A stretch of 64,000 nucleotides of DNA from Pseudomonas tolaasii NCPPB 2192 (GTDB taxonomy: Bacteria > Pseudomonadota > Gammaproteobacteria > Pseudomonadales > Pseudomonadaceae). The stretch spans positions 6,076,001 to 6,140,000 of the forward strand of contig NZ_PHHD01000001.1 of the NCBI RefSeq assembly GCF_002813445.1, in the 5' to 3' direction. This document shows positions 50,099 through 57,264 of the stretch, piece after piece. How positions within the stretch are numbered: position 1 is the stretch's first letter; every line of letters begins with the position of its first letter. The notes below the pieces were generated by a model. It did not search any database. It was given only the letters and a program-made list of their open reading frames with translations, and was not told the DNA's origin. A program made the position numbers and the translations under genes.

Positions 50099-51577
50099 AT
50101 GTCATACCTGCGAAAAATTCAAAAAACCATCGCACGTTGTTTAATTCGCCAACTGGCAGACCGGCATCCGATGGAGTCGTCCTTGAGCGACCGCATGCAC
50201 ATTGTCGTCCCTAGATGGGATGCCAAGCTGGGTGACTCAATAGTCTCGTCGTTCTTTTTTCGCGAAGCTCGAAAGTTGAATGCCCGAGTAACCGTGTTGA
50301 CGGTGTCGGAGCTTGCGCCCCTGCATACCGAGGTCTTCGGAGTGGACCGCGTTATCGTCACCGGTGCGAGCCCCGGCGTTGCGCGGCTGCGCCACATTGC
50401 GCGTCAACTCGGCCCGGTGGATGTGGTGGTTCATCTGGTCGGCAGAATCCAACCGGCGGAGATTATGTTTCTGCACTGGTTGCAGCCGTCACGGGTGTAC
50501 TCACTGGATGACGACTTACGCTGCGTCAACCGCAAATTTGGCGCGGCAACGGCAGACAAGAGTTTCCCGGAACGCTACGAGCAAGTGCTGCTGGATCTGG
50601 GTGCAAAGGCGGTCGAGAGACAGTACATCGTCCCCCTCCCGCCCCTGTTTCAAGGTGCCGCGGATGCACCGCAGATACTGGTCAACTCCTATGCCAGTCG
50701 ACCGGACAAAGGCCTGTCCTTCAACACGGCCGTCATGCTGCTGCGCGCCGTGGCCGATGCATACCCCGGAAAGTCAGTGGGGATCCTATGCAGCCCCGTT
50801 ACCCGGGCGGACGCGCAGCGCCTGGAAACCAGCGTCGGCAGGCCCAATGTCCGCGCCCTCAAAGACCTGAACACGCCCACGGACGCCGCAGGCTATATAA
50901 TCCATGCACACGCAGTTGTCAGTGTCGACACCGCGATCGTGCACATGGCTGTCGGCCTAGAAACCCGACTGGTTGCCATCTACCCCGCCATGGGGGACGA
51001 ACACAATCCATGGTTGCCACCCCTATCTACCAAGACAACGGTGGTCTACAGCCCTCAAGACGAACAGCACTACCGCCGTACCGGGCAGAAAAACATGAAC
51101 GCGTTTTCCATCGAAGATGTGGTCACAGAGCTGGACAGGCTATTGTCGACCGATACAGGAATAGACCCCGTGATCACCCTCCATGCACGCATCGTCGCGG
51201 GCCTGGGCGTCGCCACCGGCACCCTCGCCCGCCAACTGCCCCTGATCAGCCAGGCGTTCCCTGAGGTCGGCGAGTGTTACCCCGGGACCATCAACCTGCT
51301 GCTGGAACGCCCCCTTGTCGTGACCAGGCCCGATCACCGGACGGCGCCGATTGCCTGGACGCCGAGTGGAAGGATTACCGAAGTGTTCGACCTGGTGCGC
51401 ATAGAACTGGAGTTAGACCATTCACCACTGCGCGTGCCCGCCTGGCTGTACATCGCGCACGGCTCCCCTCACAGGCAAACCCCGAGCACTCACGAAGTGA
51501 TTGCCCAGGCCCTGGACCTGGAGGGTATACAAGGCTGCCGCATTCATCTTCGTGCAAACGCAGTGGCGCTGGCGTAG
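50099..51577 (+). CDS. GT9-type glycosyltransferase with a C-terminal riboflavin-kinase-like (DUF120/RibK) domain
   Basis: A 492-residue two-domain protein. The first about 340 residues look like the ADP-heptose transferase (GT9) fold: GDSIVSSFFFREARKLNARV, PVDVVVHLVGRIQPAE, and VSVDTAIVHMAVGLE with the donor-site-type D-T-A-x-x-H. The last about 135 residues resemble the archaeal CTP-dependent riboflavin kinase domain: RIVAGLGVATG and CYPGTINLLLERPLVV (about 393-408). It converges with the minus-strand cassette and probably belongs to the same pathway. The start is uncertain: ATG 50195 is also possible. Confidence 0.65.
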   Translation: MSYLRKIQKTIARCLIRQLADRHPMESSLSDRMHIVVPRWDAKLGDSIVSSFFFREARKLNARVTVLTVSELAPLHTEVFGVDRVIVTGASPGVARLRHIARQLGPVDVVVHLVGRIQPAEIMFLHWLQPSRVYSLDDDLRCVNRKFGAATADKSFPERYEQVLLDLGAKAVERQYIVPLPPLFQGAADAPQILVNSYASRPDKGLSFNTAVMLLRAVADAYPGKSVGILCSPVTRADAQRLETSVGRPNVRALKDLNTPTDAAGYIIHAHAVVSVDTAIVHMAVGLETRLVAIYPAMGDEHNPWLPPLSTKTTVVYSPQDEQHYRRTGQKNMNAFSIEDVVTELDRLLSTDTGIDPVITLHARIVAGLGVATGTLARQLPLISQAFPEVGECYPGTINLLLERPLVVTRPDHRTAPIAWTPSGRITEVFDLVRIELELDHSPLRVPAWLYIAHGSPHRQTPSTHEVIAQALDLEGIQGCRIHLRANAVALA

Positions 51578-51583
51578 GGCTAG

Positions 51584-52354
51584 TTATTGCTCACACCACT
51601 CGATCAGTCGAGACGTCTCACTCAGCCAGTACTCTGGGGCCTGCTCGATGTGCAGGAATAGCTTGGCCATCAACGAACCTTCTGCGAGAAAGTCTGCAAC
51701 TGACCCGACACGATGAGCTGTACGGTTGAAGTACGTATTATAGAGTTTGAGCATCGCCACATCGGCCACCAGAAAGTCGGCAATCGCCACATCCTGTCGG
51801 CGCATCACGTCACAACTGTCGAAGTTGTAGAGCGGGCGGTAGCCGGGGTCTACGACGCTGGGTGAGATCAGCACCCGCTCGCCAGGTTGATGCCCGACAA
51901 TATCCTTGATGCCCCCAGGGTTGCCCCAGGCATGCACACCACCCGCCAGCCCAGCTTTCAGTGCCTGGGCAAGCAATGCATTACCCGGTCTGGATGCAAA
52001 GATACATTCGCTGAACCAGTGCAGCTTGTCACTCAGTCCAGTGGGAAACAGCTGGCTCGTCGGATCACGCAAGAAAATACTGTCCGCGTCCACCCAGGCA
52101 CCGCCGTGCCTGTGAACGAACGCCATGCGGATGAGATCGCTCTTGGCAATAATCGCCTCGATGCCCTCTGCTAGGTTGAAGGCCAGGGGTTCAAACCCCC
52201 ATTCCTTGCCAAGGATGCTCGCGTCAATAAAGTCCGGGGTTGTACGCGGGGTCAGCAGCAGGAACTTCTCGCCCAGGGCCCTCTGGATCGAAACCAGCGC
52301 CAACGCGATGTAAGGCGGCATTGAATGCCCTGGGGCCGTTTCCCAATAGCTCAC
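51584..52354 (-). CDS. Capsule-type glycosyltransferase (Caps_synth-like)
   Basis: A protein of about 256 residues resembling capsular-polysaccharide-synthesis glycosyltransferases of the GT32-like group: SDLIRMAFVHRHGGAWVDAD contains the D-x-D sugar-nucleotide site (GGAWVDADSIF). The start is uncertain because a GTG at 52354 follows a GGGAGG site by about 12 nt, while a longer frame to 52468 overlaps the upstream gene by 85 nt. It is the last minus-strand gene before the convergent GT9 gene (7-nt gap) and likely transfers a sugar onto the cassette product. Confidence 0.65.
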   Translation of the reverse strand: MSYWETAPGHSMPPYIALALVSIQRALGEKFLLLTPRTTPDFIDASILGKEWGFEPLAFNLAEGIEAIIAKSDLIRMAFVHRHGGAWVDADSIFLRDPTSQLFPTGLSDKLHWFSECIFASRPGNALLAQALKAGLAGGVHAWGNPGGIKDIVGHQPGERVLISPSVVDPGYRPLYNFDSCDVMRRQDVAIADFLVADVAMLKLYNTYFNRTAHRVGSVADFLAEGSLMAKLFLHIEQAPEYWLSETSRLIEWCEQ

Positions 52355-52383
52355 ATAACGGATGTCCCTCCCATCGCTGCCGT

Positions 52384-53514
52384 TCAACCCCAGACCGCCA
52401 TGCCATCGGGGCGCAGTAGACCGACGTCGGCGAGATGGCGCTTGAGTATGGCCAACGACGGCGCACACTCAGGCTGACCGAGGAACTCATTGCCCAGCGC
52501 GGACTTATACAGGCGCAACCAATTGCGTGCGGGCACCCTTGGCAGGAACGCTGCCAAGTCAGCGTAGTTGTCGCTGGAAAACACCAGGCGCAGCGTACGC
52601 AGGATCGCCTGGTAATCCGGCTCGGACAGCAGCGCGGCGAGGGTGTCGTCGAGCCGGTGCGTGATCACGACCTTGTTCAGCCGCTCCTCGACGGTAGCGT
52701 CGGCAAGCGCCACCCGTGGGTCAATGGCCACCGGGTAAATCGACTGGAACGACTTCGCGCCGCTGAGCATGGACTCGTAGAGCACCTTGTCCGCCGTCGA
52801 ACCGGTGACCAATACATCGTCGCCAAAGATCAAATGCACCCCGCTCCAGCGGTAGAAGTTCTCGGCAGGGATCACATGGTCCTGGACTAGGTTGACGCGT
52901 TCACGTTCTTTAGTACTCAGGCTGGCGTAGTTCTCGCAAGGAGGCGCGATCCGCGGCAGCTTGACGTTGATGATCGTGGGCAAGTTCATATGTGCCAACT
53001 TGACATTGATCTCGCTGACAACGATTTCATAGAGCACGTTCGCCGTGGACGGTACGTTGCGCCAACCGGTGGTCATCATCACCACGTTGTCACCACAGGC
53101 CTTCGCTGTGCGAAACAGCCGAGCCCAATGAGATTCAGGTTCGTCCAATTGCGCGCACCAGTAGTCGATGACCAACCCGGCCAGGTGGCGAATATCTTGA
53201 ATGCTTCCATATTTGGCGCGACTGTAGATCGCCACCAGCGTAGAGGCATCAGCACCGGTCGCCATGTCGCGGAACGAACCCGTACCATCCGGCGTCAAGC
53301 AGTTCAAGGCATGGCCGCCGAATACCGAGACGTACCGGGGCATGCTGATCAGCTGGCGCGACAACAGGTCAGCGGCGAATGCGCGAAACCCCAGTTTCAC
53401 ATCCTCAGGGCGGATCTGTGCCAGAGCTTGTTCAAACTCATCCAACTGGGTTTCTACGGGGGCGTTTGCGATTTCACTCCAACAGATCGGCAGCGGCGCT
53501 TCGGTCATCGTCAT
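52384..53514 (-). CDS. Phosphoribosyltransferase-like (PRPP-binding) protein
   Basis: A protein of about 376 residues with a clear PRPP-binding loop, VHLIFGDDVLVTGSTAD, the D-D-x-x-x-T-G-x-T signature of type I phosphoribosyltransferases. NVPSTANVLYEIVVSEI (about 155-171) is a second conserved-looking segment. It resembles the PRTase-like proteins of the Ter-associated biosynthetic clusters described by Aravind and coworkers, so a nucleoside-like metabolite is plausible. The start lies near the PHP stop; the ATG 53514 and a GTG at 53520 are both possible. Confidence 0.65.
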   Translation of the reverse strand: MTMTEAPLPICWSEIANAPVETQLDEFEQALAQIRPEDVKLGFRAFAADLLSRQLISMPRYVSVFGGHALNCLTPDGTGSFRDMATGADASTLVAIYSRAKYGSIQDIRHLAGLVIDYWCAQLDEPESHWARLFRTAKACGDNVVMMTTGWRNVPSTANVLYEIVVSEINVKLAHMNLPTIINVKLPRIAPPCENYASLSTKERERVNLVQDHVIPAENFYRWSGVHLIFGDDVLVTGSTADKVLYESMLSGAKSFQSIYPVAIDPRVALADATVEERLNKVVITHRLDDTLAALLSEPDYQAILRTLRLVFSSDNYADLAAFLPRVPARNWLRLYKSALGNEFLGQPECAPSLAILKRHLADVGLLRPDGMAVWG

Positions 53515-53516
53515 GT

Positions 53517-54374
53517 TCACGGTTGAATCAATCCATCGGTAACGGTCACGGTTGCGGCCAAAGTTCCCAGAGGGACATCAACCCGGCGGCGACGCTCGTA
53601 GTAGCAGATGTTCTGCAAGCCAAGCGGCTGCAGCGTTTCAAGCAATTCACTGATCCCGGCACCGGCATCTCGCGGGTCATGAGTATCAGAGCCGACGGTG
53701 AACACCGCATGATGTTCGATCAGTTGCGGCAACAAGGTGCGCGACGGGTAAGACCAGCGCCCATGCACCTCACGACCCGAAGTGATGTCCAGGCTCGATT
53801 TGCGCATGCCCGAGGCGTTCAGCTCATACGCCACGCCGTTGCGCGCAAACAGCGGCAGCAAGGGCTCGAAACGGCGCAAGATGATCGCTTCATCTACACC
53901 GCGCAACAGGGTGTCGGCATGCCCCACGGCATCAAACAGTCCGCTCTCCAGCAGGGCTTCCAAGTCCGCGAAATAACGATCCAGGAATTTTTCTGCAGCC
54001 AGGCGCGGTAATTCCCACACCTTAACCATGGGTTCGCCGGGCACTTCGACGTAGTGAATGGAGCCGATCACAAAGTCCAGTTCGTGACGCGCCAGCAAGG
54101 CCCGGTTATAGCTATCGGAGCCCGGCATATAATCGAACTCAATGCCACGCAAAATCTTGATTTCACCCCGGTACGCCGCCTGCGCCCGTTCGATATCGGC
54201 AAAGTAACTGTCGAGTTCCGACTCCAGTAGGCGGTTATCGGTATCCACCGGAAAAGGCGCGTGGTCGGTGATGGTCAGCACCTTTACACCGGCCTTGATT
54301 GAAGCGCGCACCAACTCGTCAACCGTGCCAATGGCATGTTTGGAATAGTAGGTATGGCTGTGGGAGTCGATCAT
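53517..54374 (-). CDS. PHP-domain phosphoesterase (histidinol-phosphatase type)
   Basis: A 285-residue PHP protein with all metal-site segments: MIDSHSHTYYSKHA (His at 5 and 7), TDHAPFP, GSIHYVEVP, GHADTLL, NASGMRK and GSDTHDPRDAG. The family comprises phosphatases such as histidinol phosphatase (HisK type). The ATG at 54374 overlaps the radical SAM stop (ATGA); the GTG two codons upstream is less likely. It is translationally coupled to the gene before it and overlaps or abuts the phosphoribosyltransferase-like gene. Confidence 0.82.
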   Translation of the reverse strand: MIDSHSHTYYSKHAIGTVDELVRASIKAGVKVLTITDHAPFPVDTDNRLLESELDSYFADIERAQAAYRGEIKILRGIEFDYMPGSDSYNRALLARHELDFVIGSIHYVEVPGEPMVKVWELPRLAAEKFLDRYFADLEALLESGLFDAVGHADTLLRGVDEAIILRRFEPLLPLFARNGVAYELNASGMRKSSLDITSGREVHGRWSYPSRTLLPQLIEHHAVFTVGSDTHDPRDAGAGISELLETLQPLGLQNICYYERRRRVDVPLGTLAATVTVTDGLIQP

Positions 54375-55399
54375 GGGCACACCATCTGTTCAAGCAGGCC
54401 ATCGTGGTTGGCCAACTCCTTGACCAGCCAGTAAGGGTTGTTCGCTTTGGCCATAATCGACTGCACCAATTCGCGGTCATCGAACCGGGCCAGCAGGTCG
54501 GTCAGCGGCTGGGTATACAGCGCCCGGGCCAAGGGGGTTTCGCGGATATGGGTGGCCAGGTGTTCCCAGCGCACGTGATCAAAATGGATGTTGCCCAACC
54601 GCTGATTCTCGATGCCATAGAGGAATAGGTCACCATTGGGCTTGACCGTCAGGTCCATGCCATTGGCAAGCGGTGGCTTGTTCAGGCTGCCAAAAGTAAA
54701 GCGCTTGTTGATCTTGGTCTCGATGGCCTGGATGTAGTCAAATAGGTCCAGGTAGCCTTCGGGTGTGCCTAGCGCGGGATGGACGAGGTTCTTGTAGTCG
54801 ATGCCGAACGATTCGCCTTCCACCATCAACACATCCTCCAGCGCGTTGCAGGGTTCGATGGTGGCGTGCATCCCCCAGCTGGCCAACTCGGCGACCAGGA
54901 AGTCACGGGTGAATGCCCGGTCCGTGTCGATGGAGCGAAACGAAAAGCTCAAGCCCCCCGGACGTCGTGTGCGCAGGTAGTCCAGGCTCAGCCCATGGGC
55001 GCGCCATTTCACTTTCTCGATGTGGTGGCTGTCGGCGCTCAGGCGGATGTTGCAGGTGTCGCCGTTGCTCAACACGATCTGGTCGGTGGCGTCATAAAAG
55101 TCGAGCATTTTGTCGTGGGGAAAGAACCCGCTGGTGATGAACTCGAACGCTTTGCCACCATTGGAAAGGTGCAGGATTTCGTGGAACACCTTGATGTTAT
55201 TGAGCGGCTCGCCTTCCCCGCTGATGGAGATGCGCTTGACCTGCGGGGCATTGATCAGGGCCGCCAGGTTTTCCCGGGCGAGCGTCGAAAGCTCCATGCC
55301 GATGCCGGTCTTGTGCTTGTCGGCATACATGCAGAATGCACAGCCGATGCCGCATATCTGGGTGATGTCGATGTAAAGGAGATGACCTTGCAGATCCAT
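54371..55399 (-). CDS. Radical SAM enzyme
   Basis: A 342-residue radical SAM protein. The [4Fe-4S] motif is CGIGCAFC (Cys16, Cys20, Cys23; CX3CX2C), followed by the usual glycine-rich SAM site region (RISISGEGEPLNN, about 54-66) in a TIM-barrel-like sequence. No SPASM-type second cluster is evident. The substrate is unknown. It begins 38 nt after the McrC-like gene and overlaps the PHP gene by 4 nt, so it links the restriction-type operon to the metabolic cassette. Confidence 0.8.
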   Translation of the reverse strand: MDLQGHLLYIDITQICGIGCAFCMYADKHKTGIGMELSTLARENLAALINAPQVKRISISGEGEPLNNIKVFHEILHLSNGGKAFEFITSGFFPHDKMLDFYDATDQIVLSNGDTCNIRLSADSHHIEKVKWRAHGLSLDYLRTRRPGGLSFSFRSIDTDRAFTRDFLVAELASWGMHATIEPCNALEDVLMVEGESFGIDYKNLVHPALGTPEGYLDLFDYIQAIETKINKRFTFGSLNKPPLANGMDLTVKPNGDLFLYGIENQRLGNIHFDHVRWEHLATHIRETPLARALYTQPLTDLLARFDDRELVQSIMAKANNPYWLVKELANHDGLLEQMVCP

Positions 55400-55437
55400 G
55401 CCTGAATTGCCTTATACGTATGAAGATCAAAATGGAG

Positions 55438-57264
55438 TCAAGGGCGCCGTGGCCCCTGGATGTGTGTCGCCCGGCGCCCGACCTTGCGGAAATCGACCTC
55501 TGCATTGAGTTTCTGCTCATACACCCAGTGGCGTGCCTGGTGGCGCAGATAGCGCTCGGTTGCACAGCTGTCACAGTTGGCCTTGAAGCCAGCCGGCTGT
55601 TGGAGTACCAACCGCACGGGCGACCCGCAGACCGGGCAGGCCTGCAGCGCCACAAGTTCCTGATGGCGCAACCCCAGGGTCTCGGCCTGCTGGCTGGCAT
55701 TTGCGGCGTTCAGTGCCTGTTGCAACTGGGCCAGGTGTTTTTCCGGCAAGACCTCGCGAAGCACCATCTGGGCCGATCCCGGCTCCAGGCTGATGGCACT
55801 CACCGGCTCTCCCGCCCCGCGCATCACTGTGCCCGGCACCTTGGTAATCGGTGTTCCATAGGCCTGCAGCAGCGGCTGCCAGAGAATCGCATCAACCAGA
55901 TGGCCAAAGCGCTCCACACCGTAGAGATCAAAGGGCGAAAGCGCTATCCAACCCGCCTCGAGCGCCGCCTCGTTGCTGACCTGCTCCAATGCGGGCCAGG
56001 CAATGATCCGCTGGGGCTGGCCAGGGGCATCGCCCGACCGCTCGGTAAAGCTGAACCAGGGCACCACCGTCAACACCACCTTGGCGCGCTCTCCTGGCAG
56101 GGCGCTCACCAGTTCCCACTCCAGGCCCGAACTGCGCAGGCTCAGGGTTCGCCCCGCCCATTGCGCCTCGTCCTTGCCATCCAGGTAAGGGGCCAGGGCG
56201 TGGCGCAACATCAACCCGGCATAGCGCGAGTAAGCACTCGCCAAGTGACGGTTTTGCTGATGGCGCTCCTGCGGTGTTTTTCCCGCACGCCCCTCTACCT
56301 TGCGCAGTTCCTCCCACAAGACCGCCACGTGACGATAGTGCGCGTCGTGACTGAGGATATTGGTCAAGTGTAGGCCACCGCTGGCTTGCGCCGACCGAGG
56401 CACCAGCGGATACAACCCAGTCTGTTTCAACCCGGCTATCGCCTTGGAGGCAGCCTTCAATTGCCGCAGGGTTTCACCCAGTAAATGCGAAGCTTCGCTG
56501 GTCATTTCCTGGTTACTGAAGGTTTGCCCCCAGAGCGCGCAAATGGCATTGGCCAGTCGATGATCAACGCCATCGGCCCCATAGAATTCCAGCGCCTTGC
56601 TCAGGGTGCCCTGGAGCTGCTCCAAGGTCGCGATGCGTCGCCACAGATGCCGCTCGATACGGTCCAGCAGGCAGGCATACACACGGTTTTCGTAAGTGTT
56701 GTAGTCGTCCTCGCTGAAACGCGCCAATACTTTCCTTGGGATGACACCGCTCAAGGTCTGGCGCTGCCAGCACTCCGAGTGAGACGCCAGGTGCACCAAC
56801 GCGCCTTTGGCCATGCGCTTGACCCGGGCTACATCCGTGACCTCATCTTCGTAGTGAAGGTCCACGCGCGGGCGCAGTGATACCTGATGCAAGTGACCCT
56901 TTTTGATCACCTCCAACAGCAGGTCCTCAAAACGCAACAGGTGGCTTTGCCCGTTAATGACCTCGGCCGGCATCAACGGCGACATCAAGGTTGCCCCTCG
57001 CGAACGCTCAGCATCTAGAGACTCAAGCGCACTAGCAAACAGCTCCGCCTGAGGAGACAGCGAGGCATTCGACGGTACGAAGCCATGCAGTTCATCGTCC
57101 AGCTGACAGCGATCGCTGCCATCAGGCACTAGGATGTCTTGCCGCAGCAGGGTGTGGCCGTTGAACGTCGCGTCGGTTTTGCCTGCCCGACAGAAGCGCC
57201 CAGGCTCGACCAGTCCGGGCAACGTGGCCAAGGGTTCGCCCAACAGTCGGTCAAACCAGTTCAA
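55438..57264 (-). CDS. McrC/DUF2357-like protein of the CoCoNuT-type system
   Basis: A 608-residue protein. Its middle (SGVIPRKVLARFSEDDYNTYENRVYACL, about residues 172-199, shown here in full only as its start SGVIPRKVLARF and end YENRVYACL) fits the E-N-R block of McrC/DUF2357-type proteins. I do not see a convincing PD-(D/E)xK core. A four-cysteine zinc ribbon lies near the end (CPVC then CDSC, about 550-575). ATG 57264 overlaps the AAA gene stop by 4 nt. It may be the nuclease or an adaptor partner of the AAA motor. Confidence 0.6.
   Translation of the reverse strand: MNWFDRLLGEPLATLPGLVEPGRFCRAGKTDATFNGHTLLRQDILVPDGSDRCQLDDELHGFVPSNASLSPQAELFASALESLDAERSRGATLMSPLMPAEVINGQSHLLRFEDLLLEVIKKGHLHQVSLRPRVDLHYEDEVTDVARVKRMAKGALVHLASHSECWQRQTLSGVIPRKVLARFSEDDYNTYENRVYACLLDRIERHLWRRIATLEQLQGTLSKALEFYGADGVDHRLANAICALWGQTFSNQEMTSEASHLLGETLRQLKAASKAIAGLKQTGLYPLVPRSAQASGGLHLTNILSHDAHYRHVAVLWEELRKVEGRAGKTPQERHQQNRHLASAYSRYAGLMLRHALAPYLDGKDEAQWAGRTLSLRSSGLEWELVSALPGERAKVVLTVVPWFSFTERSGDAPGQPQRIIAWPALEQVSNEAALEAGWIALSPFDLYGVERFGHLVDAILWQPLLQAYGTPITKVPGTVMRGAGEPVSAISLEPGSAQMVLREVLPEKHLAQLQQALNAANASQQAETLGLRHQELVALQACPVCGSPVRLVLQQPAGFKANCDSCATERYLRHQARHWVYEQKLNAEVDFRKVGRRATHIQGPRRP

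Noticed and set aside
54779..55405. A 208-codon plus-strand frame opposite the radical SAM gene
   Set aside because: The minus strand carries CX3CX2C and the full enzyme; the plus frame has no domain and no ribosome site.
55420..56373. A 317-codon plus-strand frame opposite the McrC-like gene
   Set aside because: The minus-strand gene has overlapping junctions with its neighbours and a zinc ribbon; the plus frame looks like an antisense shadow of high-GC codons.
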